A stretch of DNA of 64,000 nt, from contig CACWHC010000004.1 of NCBI GenBank assembly GCA_902760645.1, positions 1 through 64,000 of the forward strand, in the 5' to 3' direction. Below, one piece after another: positions 1 through 9,113 of this stretch (positions within the stretch are counted from its first letter, which is position 1; each line of letters begins with the position of its first letter). Made by a program: the position numbers and the translations under genes. This DNA is from an uncultured bacterium. Its GTDB lineage: Bacteria; Cyanobacteriota; Vampirovibrionia; Gastranaerophilales; Gastranaerophilaceae. A model generated the notes under the pieces. The model made no database searches. It saw only the letters and a list, made by a program, of their open reading frames with translations, and was not told the origin of the DNA.

Positions 1-50
1 AGAATTAATTACATTATCATTAAATTTTACTGTTGTGATGAATAAGCTGG

Positions 51-90
51 ATTGCCACGCAAATCAAGCCTTTGATTTGCTCGCAATGAC
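51..90. repeat. Palindromic intergenic repeat
   Basis: Imperfect inverted repeat with outer arms ATTGC/GCAAT and inner arms GCAAATCAA/TTGATTTGC around a GCC centre. It lies just downstream of the pseudopilin gene. The form is typical of dispersed bacterial palindromic repeats. Copy number in the genome cannot be judged from one window. Confidence 0.6.
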
Positions 91-157
91 ATGGTTAACT
101 GTGCGACAGCACCGTAATGAACTGTTCACTGTTCCCTGTTTACTGTTCACTTAATCA

Positions 158-1285
158 TCAATTACCTACACAAAGAACCCCGTATTGACTGGGCTTGTAG
201 CCGGAGCTCTCGACCCCACTGCCGAAACTAACGACCCATGCGAGGTCCGCATTGATCTCTGAGGGAGACCAGAACCAGCCTGACTGTGGTAGGTTAGGGT
301 TGCTCGCTTTTTGGTTATAGATGTTCTTCAATGTTCCTTTATCAGGTAAAATCATACCCATACCTGAACACTTGTCTTTGGCATCAGACCATGTTAACTG
401 TTGTCCTGTGTTTACAACACAGCCAAGACCAGAAATATCCTCACCGGCACAGCCTTTTGAAAATTTTGCAGCAAACAGGTTTCTGATGTCGTTATATTTA
501 TTATCAGATGTTTCTTTGTTAGGGTGAGCAGAGCCGTTTACATCAGTTACAAAATCTATTGATGCAGTTGAATTTGATGTATAAACAAATTCCTTACTTC
601 TTCCGCCGCCGACAGGTAGTGATTTTTTTACTGCTACTAACGGGTCAGTATCATCTATTTTACCGCCGTCAGGATTGTAATTCAGTATTATTGACGCTCC
701 GTCTGCAAGTATAAGACCAACATTATTTGTATTCGTATTTAGAGATAAGTTCTTACCTTTTTTGGCTTTGCTTACTTCAAACTCGTTTCCGTCACCGTCT
801 ATTACTTTTTCTGTCGGCCAACAATCTGCTATGTGGTTACTGTCACATCTTTTTGATACTTTTAGATATTTTTGCAGTTCATCAACAAAGGCTTCTGTTG
901 ACGGGTATGTTCCGCTGAGTTCACCATGAGCTTTCATTATATCCATTGCCTGAGTAACTTTATATACAATGTTTGCATGACGTTCGGAGTTTTTTCTCTC
1001 CGTAACATTTTCTATCAATGCAGGTAACGTTATCGCCGCAACAACACCGATAATACCCAATGTTATCAAAACCTCAGCCAAAGTAAAAGCGGCTTTACGC
1101 CCCCACATTATGTCATGCCGAACTTGTTTCGGCATCTGACCCATGGTACTTGTTGCGATTACCTTATTTTGAGTTATCTCTAAAGTTTTACGGTGGCTAG
1201 ATCCCGAAACAAGTTCGGGATGACATAAAGAAAAATCCCACGAGCGAAGCATCTTTAAAGGCAGGCTAGCCTGCAAATCTTGCAA
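158..1285 (-). CDS. Type IV pseudopilin-like protein with lectin-like C-terminus
   Basis: Prepilin-type protein. The hydrophobic N-terminal helix begins AFTLAEVLITLGIIGVVAA (about residues 66-84 of the open frame), the pattern cut and methylated by a prepilin peptidase, with Ala rather than Gly before the cut. The last 90 residues (QLTWSDAKDKC, GMGMILPD, FWSPSE, AWVVSFG, final VLCV) resemble the C-type-lectin-like/DUF1566-type fold, so it may bind a surface ligand. The open frame starts at TTG 1285 with no good ribosome site. An ATG at 1335-1337 has a perfect GGAGG 8 nt upstream but is out of frame because of the G10 tract at 1309-1318. ATG at 1108 is another possible start. The leader contains two inserted palindromic repeats, visible as CHPELVSGSS and MPKQVRHDI. 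The gene may be phase-OFF here or expressed from an internal start. Confidence 0.75.
   Translation of the reverse strand: MQDLQASLPLKMLRSWDFSLCHPELVSGSSHRKTLEITQNKVIATSTMGQMPKQVRHDIMWGRKAAFTLAEVLITLGIIGVVAAITLPALIENVTERKNSERHANIVYKVTQAMDIMKAHGELSGTYPSTEAFVDELQKYLKVSKRCDSNHIADCWPTEKVIDGDGNEFEVSKAKKGKNLSLNTNTNNVGLILADGASIILNYNPDGGKIDDTDPLVAVKKSLPVGGGRSKEFVYTSNSTASIDFVTDVNGSAHPNKETSDNKYNDIRNLFAAKFSKGCAGEDISGLGCVVNTGQQLTWSDAKDKCSGMGMILPDKGTLKNIYNQKASNPNLPQSGWFWSPSEINADLAWVVSFGSGVESSGYKPSQYGVLCVGN
1111..1226. repeat. Inverted repeat pair inside the pilin leader
   Basis: Two palindromic copies in opposite orientation: one from about 1111 to 1137 (ATGCCGAA CTTGTTT CGGCAT) and one from about 1201 to 1225 (ATCCCGAA ACAAG TTCGGGAT). 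Both lie within the open frame and are translated without stops, giving MPKQVRHDI and CHPELVSGSS. This resembles the Rickettsia-type palindromic elements that insert in frame into genes. Confidence 0.65.
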
Positions 1286-1308
1286 ACCCTTACTGCGAGA
1301 GGTTCTTA

Positions 1309-1318
1309 CCCCCCCCCC
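1309..1318. repeat. Homopolymer C10 (G10 on the coding strand)
   Basis: Ten consecutive C on the plus strand. On the minus strand it lies 16 nt after an ATG (1337) that has a perfect GGAGG ribosome site. With ten G the ATG frame ends at a TAA after about 15 codons. With nine or twelve it would be continuous with the pseudopilin frame. This is a candidate slipped-strand switch. Confidence 0.7.
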
Positions 1319-1447
1319 TAGGTGTAAATTCGCTCATAGCAATATCCTCCGCTGTTTTCTATCTACATTATCATTATAAACTATTTTCTAAATATTTCAA
1401 GTCTTTTTTTAAATAAAAATTTAACATCTATATACAATATCTCATTT

Positions 1448-1573
1448 TACTCTCCCTCTACCATCGGGAGAGGGTAATTTTTCAAGGCGAATTTATGAGC
1501 CTTCTCACCCGAATTGTTAAACTCAACTTCGTTTCGTTAACCAATTCTTCCCTCTCCCGTTGGTAGAGGGAAC
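1448..1573. repeat. MITE-like inverted repeat in intergenic region
   Basis: Two inverted copies of a roughly 25-bp sequence (1450-1475 and 1548-1571), each itself a hairpin of the CCCTCTACC-GGGAGAGGG type, with about 75 bp between them. No gene is visible here. Just beyond, 1598-1634 carries CGAGCGAAGCACCTGTAAGGG, a second copy of the sequence at 1240-1266 inside the pilin leader, so repeats dominate the whole 1286-1647 gap. Confidence 0.6.
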
Positions 1574-1647
1574 ATTTGCATTTATCACAACAAATGTTTG
1601 CATCAAACGAGCGAAGCACCTGTAAGGGCAGGCTGGACGGCTATTTT

Positions 1648-3543
1648 TTAATTTGATTTATTTATGTATTCTTTTCTCGTTAAACTGCCGTGCTTTTCAA
1701 CCATTTTATTATACAAGCCGTCATAATAATATTTTACATCGCCGGCATTTAAATTATATGATTTTTTATTTTTTTCTATTTCAATATTATGCTTTTTAAC
1801 AAAATTAATAATATCTTTGACTTCGTACAATTTTGCACCTGCATCATCACGTTTAAATAACATATATCTGATTAATTTTCTTGTTTTACCGTTAATAAGT
1901 TTATAAAGTTTTACCGCATCAGGGTTTGATGAATCACTTTTCTTAATACCATTAAGCCTGTCAGCCTGCCTTGTTTCCTTAATTGACTCAAAAATAGCCG
2001 GTAAAAGTTTCAGACGCATTTTTGTTGCAAAATCAGCATATGTGCTTTGCTGTCTGTCAAAAGTTTTTGAATGCAAACGTTCTTTTATAACATTATTTAT
2101 ATCAGAAATTACCGTTAATCTTTTTGCTTCACGGGAAGATTTCGGAGTATTCACAAGAGCAATTGATGCATTAACACCGTTTTCGTCTTTTACCTTAAAT
2201 TTAACAGTATGTTTTATCGGTCGGACAGATGAATTTAAAGGAGCTTCTTCTATACCGAGTCGATTATATCTGTACATATTTATTTTATTTCCAACATATC
2301 TGAATGCTTTTGAAAAAATATTGTCACTTTCTGCTCCGCCATAAAGGATTTTCCCTCCTTTAACAGATTTTGCGGATGCCGGTTCATAAAACGGATTTTT
2401 TAATTCGTTCAAAATAGCCGTTTTGCGTTCCTGCCCTTTTGTTAACGTAACTATTCTTTTCAGGTTGGTAAGGAATATTTCCGCCATCTTTGCAGGTACG
2501 GTTTCAAGAATTTCATTAAATTCTTTCGGAGAAGTTACATGCAAATCTTTGCGAACAGCCTTGTCCATAAATGCACGAATATTCTCATTCTCGTCAATTC
2601 TGCCATATAATTTTTTTAATTCGCTTATATCAGACGTAATATTATTTGATACTTTTGTCGGCATAGTAAACTTATTTAAAACATCCATCCTTAATTTATA
2701 ATTTTCCGGAGTAAAAGTTTTGTACATATCGAGAATATCCTTTAATGCGGAATCTTCTGCAGAGGTTTTTCTTAAATAGTTTCTGGCTAACGTCTTTATA
2801 AAAGATGCACCTTGTTCACTGTAATTCTTGCTTAAAACATCTTTGTAAGAACCAAACAAAGAATTTATATTTTTATGCCTCATCATTTCATTCACGGCAA
2901 GACAGGCATCATATTTTTCTTTTTTATAAACACCCTTAGTGACCATTTTGTCAAGCATACTAACGGCATCCGCATTTCCTGCATTGAGTTTCAAATAAGA
3001 TGCATAATCTTCAGGATGCTCAACATATACAGCACGATTTGGAGAAGACAACATTTCTATAATGGTTTTTGATGAAGTCGGCTTTCCATTAAGGACATTT
3101 CGCTGCATTGTCTGAATAAAATCTAAACTCTTATCATCAGTTGCAAGTCTAAACATATCTTCGGCATTTTTAAATGAGCCCTGAGTTCTTGAAACTATAT
3201 CGAAATGAGCATTTGTAGGTTTTTCAACCATCTTATATATGTTTATAATATGCTCTGAATCATCCATTAAACCGTTTGCCAAATTATGATTCTTAATTTT
3301 ATATTGGGTCGCCATATTTGTAAAAAATGAAAATCTGTTTTTATTAGCACCTTTCAATAAATTTGTAATCACTGATGCAGGCTGCCCTATTAAATTACTC
3401 ATGTATTGGCAAGCCTCCTGAACATATTGTTCACCGTCATATATTCTGACTCTTGTAGACGGGGTTCTGAAACCAAGCCCCTCAAATGATTGCTGAGTAC
3501 AGTGTTTGTATGGATTATTATTTATACTGTTCTGAATTTTCAT
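1648..3543 (-). CDS. Unknown helical protein, paralogue of the one at 6838
   Basis: I do not recognise a family. The 631-residue protein is predicted mostly alpha-helical, charged and soluble, with no signal peptide or membrane segment. It starts MKIQNSINNN and reaches FEG within about 22 residues, the N-terminal signature shared by five proteins in this window. It aligns along its whole length with the protein at 6838-8790: VEKPT near residue 107, the KSLDFIQTMQ block, and a C-terminal KLLPAIFESIKETR followed by an NGKTRKLIRYML block. The two genes flank cstA and a glycosyltransferase in inverted arrangement. Role unknown; structural, secreted-effector or surface functions are all open. Confidence 0.7.
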   Translation of the reverse strand: MKIQNSINNNPYKHCTQQSFEGLGFRTPSTRVRIYDGEQYVQEACQYMSNLIGQPASVITNLLKGANKNRFSFFTNMATQYKIKNHNLANGLMDDSEHIINIYKMVEKPTNAHFDIVSRTQGSFKNAEDMFRLATDDKSLDFIQTMQRNVLNGKPTSSKTIIEMLSSPNRAVYVEHPEDYASYLKLNAGNADAVSMLDKMVTKGVYKKEKYDACLAVNEMMRHKNINSLFGSYKDVLSKNYSEQGASFIKTLARNYLRKTSAEDSALKDILDMYKTFTPENYKLRMDVLNKFTMPTKVSNNITSDISELKKLYGRIDENENIRAFMDKAVRKDLHVTSPKEFNEILETVPAKMAEIFLTNLKRIVTLTKGQERKTAILNELKNPFYEPASAKSVKGGKILYGGAESDNIFSKAFRYVGNKINMYRYNRLGIEEAPLNSSVRPIKHTVKFKVKDENGVNASIALVNTPKSSREAKRLTVISDINNVIKERLHSKTFDRQQSTYADFATKMRLKLLPAIFESIKETRQADRLNGIKKSDSSNPDAVKLYKLINGKTRKLIRYMLFKRDDAGAKLYEVKDIINFVKKHNIEIEKNKKSYNLNAGDVKYYYDGLYNKMVEKHGSLTRKEYINKSN

Positions 3544-3618
3544 TATTACATTACCCTTTTTTCGGTGTAAAACCCATAAAAAAAAATTTTTGCTATAACA
3601 CTACAAAAAATGTTACAT

Positions 3619-5055
3619 TTAATTATTTTTGAAAAACTTTGCTTTACAGAAAACTAAAACACAAGTTACAGTTACGATTATAGCACAAATTTTTGAAAAA
3701 TTATATTCCAGATTAAACCCTATTTTAGAATTTAATATAAACCACGAAAGAATAAAGATATAAAACATTCCGGGTATCAACGTCATAAAATAGTTTTTCT
3801 TTTTCTGCCAGAGATAAACCGTTGCATACAAGAAAGTCGGAATAGCAATAAGCTGATTTGCAAAATTAAAATATCTCCATACAAGAGTAAAACTTCCGTC
3901 ATTTAATTTCGCCCACAATATAATAGAAATAATAAGTATTGCTATCGGAACAATAATTACCAGTCTGTTTTTAATTTTCACCTGATTAAGTTTTAATGCT
4001 TCTGCAGCAATCATACGCAATCCTCTTAAAGCTGTATCACCTGAAGTTATTGGTAATATAACAACCGCAATCGTAACTACAAAAGCAAGCAACGGGAATA
4101 CAAAAACATCCGCAATAGAATTTATAACATTTACGGTTCCTACCATATTTTGAGGTACAATGTTATTTGAATATACGTGCATAGCCCCTGCCGCCCAAAT
4201 CATTGCGATTAAAGATTCAACGCACATCATACCGTAAAATATCTGTCTGCCCGATTTTTCGGAATCTACCGTCCTTGAAATAATTGTTGCCTGAGTAGAA
4301 TGAAATCCTGACAAAAGTCCGCAGCTAACAGTCATAAAAAACATCGGTAAAATATGCTGCTTCATAGGGTGCATATTAATGTTATGGAAATCTAATTCGC
4401 TAAGGCTGATTCCGTTTACAAAAAAACCTATAAATACGAGTCCCGTACCCAATAAAAGTAATGCCCCGAATAAAGGATAAAATTTCCCTATTATCTTATC
4501 AATAGGAAATAGTGTTGCAAGAATATAATACAGAGCAATTACGACATATAAACCGACTACTATATGATTATTCAAACCAAAATCTGTCTGATGGAAAAAC
4601 CTTTCGGCAATTAAATCACCTGCGGTATATACAAACACCGATGCAAGAAGCAGCAGCATAACCGCAACCAGGAAAATGAAAATTACATAAAAATGTTTAC
4701 CAAGATACTTTCTTATCAGTTCTGTAATTTGTGCACCGTCATTTTTAACAGATAACATACCTGCAAAATAATCATGAACACCACCCATAAATACACATCC
4801 CAAAGGAATTAAAATGAACGCAACGGGTCCGAATAAAATCCCCTGAATTGCACCCAGTATAGGTCCAAGCCCCGCAATATTCAGCAAATGGATAAGCATA
4901 TTTTTATTTTTGCTTAACGGAACATAATCGACTCCGTCGTTAATCCTTACGGCAGGAGTATCCGAATCGGATATTCCGAATTGAGCTTCCGTATATCTTG
5001 AATAAAAGATATACCCGATAACTAATATTAAAATACCTATAATAAATGTAACCAT
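3619..5055 (-). CDS. cstA: Carbon starvation protein CstA family transporter
   Basis: Polytopic inner-membrane protein of 478 residues with roughly a dozen hydrophobic segments. The family signature GLGPILGAIQGILFGP lies at about residues 62-77, followed by GGVHDYFAGM. CstA proteins take up peptides and, in some species, pyruvate during carbon limitation. This is the short form, about 200 residues less than the E. coli protein. The ATG at 5055 is divergent from the glycosyltransferase at 5167, so the two share a promoter region. The family call is firm; the substrate here is inferred only from the family. Confidence 0.9.
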   Translation of the reverse strand: MVTFIIGILILVIGYIFYSRYTEAQFGISDSDTPAVRINDGVDYVPLSKNKNMLIHLLNIAGLGPILGAIQGILFGPVAFILIPLGCVFMGGVHDYFAGMLSVKNDGAQITELIRKYLGKHFYVIFIFLVAVMLLLLASVFVYTAGDLIAERFFHQTDFGLNNHIVVGLYVVIALYYILATLFPIDKIIGKFYPLFGALLLLGTGLVFIGFFVNGISLSELDFHNINMHPMKQHILPMFFMTVSCGLLSGFHSTQATIISRTVDSEKSGRQIFYGMMCVESLIAMIWAAGAMHVYSNNIVPQNMVGTVNVINSIADVFVFPLLAFVVTIAVVILPITSGDTALRGLRMIAAEALKLNQVKIKNRLVIIVPIAILIISIILWAKLNDGSFTLVWRYFNFANQLIAIPTFLYATVYLWQKKKNYFMTLIPGMFYIFILSWFILNSKIGFNLEYNFSKICAIIVTVTCVLVFCKAKFFKNN

Positions 5056-5166
5056 AACAACAACATATTATCATACAATTCTTTAAAAGACACAAAGTTT
5101 AATAAAATTACAAAATTCGTATGATTGCAAAAAATAATTTTAATTATAATATTATGCTGGGATAAA

Positions 5167-6774
5167 ATGATGCTTGAACGAGTAACGGATAAAGACATTT
5201 TAAATCAAATAAAATTGGCAAAATCATATTTTAACGATAAAAAATATGACGAAGCAATACTAATATATAAAGAATTAACTGCCAAAGTACCCGACAAGTA
5301 TAGTTTTGACAAATCTGAAATATACAGAAATCTCGGGAATTGTTATTACTATCTGAAAGATTTTGAAAAGGCAATTCCTGCATACGAAGAAAATATCCGA
5401 CTGCACGGGGATAGCATAACTATACTCAATATGCTCGGATACCTGTACTTTTACATAGACAGAGATAAATCAGTAGAGAATTACCTGAAAACAATGGCAA
5501 TAAAACCTGATATAAGACATTTTGTAATGCTTACACAGGTTTTAATAAAAGACAGGAATTTCTCACAAAAAAATTTAAAGGAAATTTTTGAAAGATATGT
5601 AGATATATTCAGACCGGAAATACTCGGAGATACAAAACCTTTTCAATATAATCCTGAGGATTATGACAAAAATAAAAAACTGAGAATCGGATATTTATCA
5701 TCAGATTTTCACTGCCACGCAATGATGACATTTGTATTACCGATACTTGAAAACCACAATCAGGAATTATTCGATATCTGCCTTTATTCGTGCGATAAAA
5801 AATCTGACAGTACAACCACCAGAATAAAAACAGCCATTCCAAACTTTTATGACTGCAAAGACTTAACTAATGAAGAACTTGCTAAAAAAATCCATAATGA
5901 TAAAATTGATATTCTTGTAGATTTAAGCGGATACACTCACAATGCAGTATGGTCTTTGATATATAAGCCTGCCCCAATTATATGTCAATATCTTGGATTT
6001 GTCGGTACATACGGAATGAAGGAAGTCGATTATATTCTGACTGATAAATTATCAATTCCTGAGGAAATGGCTAAATATTATACCGAAAAGCCTTTATACA
6101 TAGAATGCGGAATGAACAGATTTACTTTCAATTCAAAGGGAACAAAATTACCTGCAATTAGCGAACTTCCTTATGAAAAGAACGGTTATGTAACATTCGG
6201 AAGCTTCAACTGCATGTCTAAAATTAACAAATACACGGTTAATCTTTGGTCAAAGATTTTGAAAAAAGATACCGATGCTAAACTTTTATTCTACAGAACA
6301 CAAATGAATGAATATGACATAAAACGACTGAAAAGACAATTCGCAGAATGCGGAATAACGGAAGACAGGCTGCAATTCAGAAATGATAAAATGAAACAAA
6401 ATCATTTTAATTGCTATTCATTATGCGATATTGCCCTAGATCCTACCCCTTTCAGCGGTCTTACAATAACAATCGAACAAGCATTAATGGGTATCCCTAC
6501 ACTGACACTTCCATGGGAAACTATAGCCTCAAAAGGTGCAGCAAGAGTAAATACCGCCTTGGAAATGGATGGAATGATTGCAAAAGATGATGAAGATTTT
6601 GTACAAATTGGTGCCGATATAAAAAATCATATGGATGAAATCAGATGGCTAAGACAAAATTTGCGTAAAATAACCTTAAATTCACCTATTTGCAGAGGTT
6701 ACAAGCAATATACCGAAACAATTGAAAAATGTTATGTTGAAATCTGGCAACATTTTTGCAATAATAACCCCTAG
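5167..6774 (+). CDS. TPR-containing O-GlcNAc transferase-like glycosyltransferase (GT41)
   Basis: N-terminal tetratricopeptide repeats (about residues 10-115, e.g. YRNLGNCYYYLKDFEKAIPAYEENIRL) precede a GT41/SPINDLY-type domain: LRIGYLSSDFHCHAMM near 172, LVDLSGYT, GFVGTYGMKEVDY, DPTPFSGLTITIEQALMGIP and LTLPWETIASKGAARV. GT41 enzymes move a sugar from a UDP donor to Ser/Thr of proteins. The longer open frame starts at TTG 5125, but ATG 5167 (MMLERVTD) is the more natural start and removes a spurious hydrophobic tail. It stands alone, divergent from cstA. Candidate acceptors are surface proteins such as the pseudopilins or adhesin, which is inference. Confidence 0.85.
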   Translation: MMLERVTDKDILNQIKLAKSYFNDKKYDEAILIYKELTAKVPDKYSFDKSEIYRNLGNCYYYLKDFEKAIPAYEENIRLHGDSITILNMLGYLYFYIDRDKSVENYLKTMAIKPDIRHFVMLTQVLIKDRNFSQKNLKEIFERYVDIFRPEILGDTKPFQYNPEDYDKNKKLRIGYLSSDFHCHAMMTFVLPILENHNQELFDICLYSCDKKSDSTTTRIKTAIPNFYDCKDLTNEELAKKIHNDKIDILVDLSGYTHNAVWSLIYKPAPIICQYLGFVGTYGMKEVDYILTDKLSIPEEMAKYYTEKPLYIECGMNRFTFNSKGTKLPAISELPYEKNGYVTFGSFNCMSKINKYTVNLWSKILKKDTDAKLLFYRTQMNEYDIKRLKRQFAECGITEDRLQFRNDKMKQNHFNCYSLCDIALDPTPFSGLTITIEQALMGIPTLTLPWETIASKGAARVNTALEMDGMIAKDDEDFVQIGADIKNHMDEIRWLRQNLRKITLNSPICRGYKQYTETIEKCYVEIWQHFCNNNP

Positions 6775-6837
6775 ATTTACATGAAAATTTTTGGCAAAAA
6801 ATATTTTTTAGGGATTTTAATCTAGCGTGAGGTAACT

Positions 6838-8790
6838 ATGAAAATTCAAAATAGCATAAATGTGTATAACAATGGCAATATAAATAACTACAATAATAAA
6901 GACATAACTTTTCAAGGAATTCCTGTCAGAGCAATCTTAAAAGAAATCAGTTATTTACCAAACGAAGACAAGCTGTGGATGTCTTGTGCTGATATGGGCA
7001 AAAAGCTTGGTATACCAAGCAGAACAATAAAATCTTTGCTTAATTGTGCGTCAAAGAAGCAGATTGATTTTATGGAAAACTTAACTGAGTATTACAATGC
7101 CAGAAACTGGTCATTTGCAGGTGATTTAAAGGAAGATTCTCAGTTGGTTATTGATATTTACAAGATGGTTGAAAAACCAACACCGCAGCATAAAAATCTT
7201 ATTGATTATTCTGAAGTGCCGTTAAAAACACTTAAAAATTTATTTGTGGCTGCTCAAGATAAGAAAAGCCTTGAATTTGTTTCAAATATGCAAACAAAGG
7301 TTCTTGACGGCAGTAAAAAGTCTGCAGAAATTATAACAGCTATGCTGAATTCACGACATAAAGAAAATTACATTACTGATTTTAGCAGGTATAAATCATA
7401 TATTTTACTTAATCGTGAAGACGAAAATGTAGTTAAAAATCTTGATAATCTTGTTTCTTCAGGTAAATATAATGCAAAAACTTATGACAGTATGCTTGCT
7501 GTAAAAGAAATTTTAAACTATTCAGCATTAAGTGATAATTTGGCTGAGTATGCAGACAAGCTTTCTGCAAATTATTCAGCAGAAGGAAAAGCCCTTATGG
7601 ATAAAATTGCAGTAAACTTTCTTGCATACAGAAAAGGTTTATCCAAACAGGATTATGCTCATATTGTTGATATATATTCAACTACAACTAAAGAAAACCT
7701 TTCTCTTAGGCTGAATCTGATAGATAAGTTTAAATATTCATATACGGACGGTTACTCAAAAATTTCTGATACTGAGGCTTTAAAGCTCTTATTTGACAGA
7801 ATTGATGCGAATAATGTTACGGCATCCTTTGTTACTAAAGCTCTTGGTGACGATATTAACGTTAAATCTATAGAAGAACTTATTTCAATACTTAATTTGG
7901 TACCGCCGAAGAAGGCTGAAATTTTCCACAAGAATATTTCAAATATAGTAAGATATACAACAGAGCATGAGGAAAGGGTTGCGGCTTTAGAAAGCGAAGT
8001 AGAAAATCCGTTTTTTATAACCCCTCAATTTAAGTATCAGAAAGATGAAGCTGTAAAATACGGTTTCAATGCTACTGAAAGTAAATGGCAAACTCTTATG
8101 ACAAAATTGGAGAATGAGTACAATATTCGTAAATATAATCACTATTTAAAAACACATGAAGATATAGTTCCTTCGCTCGAAAAGAAATCTGAAAATATAA
8201 ATGTTGTATTACCAAATCCAATCGAGAAATCTATAACTCCTGTTGTAGAAAATAAATCAGAAATCAATTCTTCTTTATTGCCGGTAAAATTCGTAAAACA
8301 TCCAAAAGAACTTCCTGTGATAAAGAAATTAAGAGTAAAAATCGGTGTTAACGATATAATAGAACAAAAACTCGGAGCTAAAACTTTGGCAAGACAAAAA
8401 GCAGATTATATTGAGTCTGCGAATGTTATGCGTTTAAAACTTTTACCGGAGATTTTCCGCTCAATTAAAGAAACAAGGAAACAACAAAAAGCATCCGGCA
8501 TGAAATCTAGTATTGATACAAGAGAAGCTCTTAAACTGTATGAAAAAATTACCGGTAAAAACCGTAAACTTATTCATTACATGCTAAAACAAACAAATTC
8601 GGATAATGAAAGAATTTTCACTATAAGAGATATCAATTCTGTTATAAATAGAGCAGAAACAGAAATCTTGAAGAGCAAAAAAACTAATCCAAGTTACAAA
8701 GCCGCTGATGCTAAAGCCGTGTATGAAGATATTTCCCAAACTATGGTTGAAAAATACGGAAAACTAAGACGAGTAAAAAAACAAAGCTGA
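6838..8790 (+). CDS. Unknown helical protein, paralogue of the one at 1648
   Basis: A 650-residue protein of unrecognised family, predicted helical and cytosolic by composition. It begins MKIQNSIN, then an Asn-rich stretch, then FQG at about residues 29-31: the shared N-terminal signature. It matches the 1648-3543 product from end to end (VEKPT, KSLEFVSNMQ, LRLNLIDKF, KLLPEIFRSIKETR, GKNRKLIHYMLK), though only distantly. It has an extra, less conserved stretch around residues 440-490 (SEKKSENINVVLPN). A GTGAGG ribosome site precedes the ATG. It is isolated and followed by a convergent XRE regulator. Confidence 0.7.
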   Translation: MKIQNSINVYNNGNINNYNNKDITFQGIPVRAILKEISYLPNEDKLWMSCADMGKKLGIPSRTIKSLLNCASKKQIDFMENLTEYYNARNWSFAGDLKEDSQLVIDIYKMVEKPTPQHKNLIDYSEVPLKTLKNLFVAAQDKKSLEFVSNMQTKVLDGSKKSAEIITAMLNSRHKENYITDFSRYKSYILLNREDENVVKNLDNLVSSGKYNAKTYDSMLAVKEILNYSALSDNLAEYADKLSANYSAEGKALMDKIAVNFLAYRKGLSKQDYAHIVDIYSTTTKENLSLRLNLIDKFKYSYTDGYSKISDTEALKLLFDRIDANNVTASFVTKALGDDINVKSIEELISILNLVPPKKAEIFHKNISNIVRYTTEHEERVAALESEVENPFFITPQFKYQKDEAVKYGFNATESKWQTLMTKLENEYNIRKYNHYLKTHEDIVPSLEKKSENINVVLPNPIEKSITPVVENKSEINSSLLPVKFVKHPKELPVIKKLRVKIGVNDIIEQKLGAKTLARQKADYIESANVMRLKLLPEIFRSIKETRKQQKASGMKSSIDTREALKLYEKITGKNRKLIHYMLKQTNSDNERIFTIRDINSVINRAETEILKSKKTNPSYKAADAKAVYEDISQTMVEKYGKLRRVKKQS

Positions 8791-8793
8791 GTA

Positions 8794-9048
8794 TTATTCA
8801 TCACTAAAATTTAAATTTAATTCAATAATATTTAACAACTCTGACGGTGTTGTTTCAAGCATTTTAGCAACTCTTAAAAGTGTTGAGAACTTGAAATCGT
8901 AAAGTCCGTTCTCAATACGGCTCCATGTCGCCGTTGTCAAAAAACCTTTTGACATAACAAATTCGTTTAAAGATTTATTTGACTTTAAACGTAACTCTTT
9001 AACTTTTTTCCCTAAGTTTTGTAAATTTTCGACATCACACTGTTGCAT
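8794..9048 (-). CDS. XRE-family helix-turn-helix regulator
   Basis: 84 residues, almost entirely one HTH_3 domain (about 12-68): LRLKSNKSLNEFVMSKGFLTTATWSRIENG, then FSTLLRVAKMLETTPSELL. It is divergent from the pseudopilin gene at 9114 with 65 bp between the start codons, and that gap holds a perfect ATTACACGCGTGTAAT palindrome. It probably represses or activates the pilin gene and itself. The same divergent XRE/pseudopilin arrangement recurs at 60.1-61.2 kb. Confidence 0.85.
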   Translation of the reverse strand: MQQCDVENLQNLGKKVKELRLKSNKSLNEFVMSKGFLTTATWSRIENGLYDFKFSTLLRVAKMLETTPSELLNIIELNLNFSDE

Positions 9049-9082
9049 ATGTGTAATATTAATGCCAAAATTTTGTTATATC

Positions 9083-9098
9083 ATTACACGCGTGTAAT
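9083..9098. promoter_or_regulatory. Putative operator palindrome
   Basis: Perfect 16-bp palindrome ATTACACGCGTGTAAT, placed just before the GGAGG of the pseudopilin at 9114 and 35 bp from the XRE start. A further TGTGTAAT half-site lies near 9051. The position suits an operator for the adjacent XRE protein. Confidence 0.55.
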
Positions 9099-9113
9099 AG
9101 CGGAGGAATTAAG

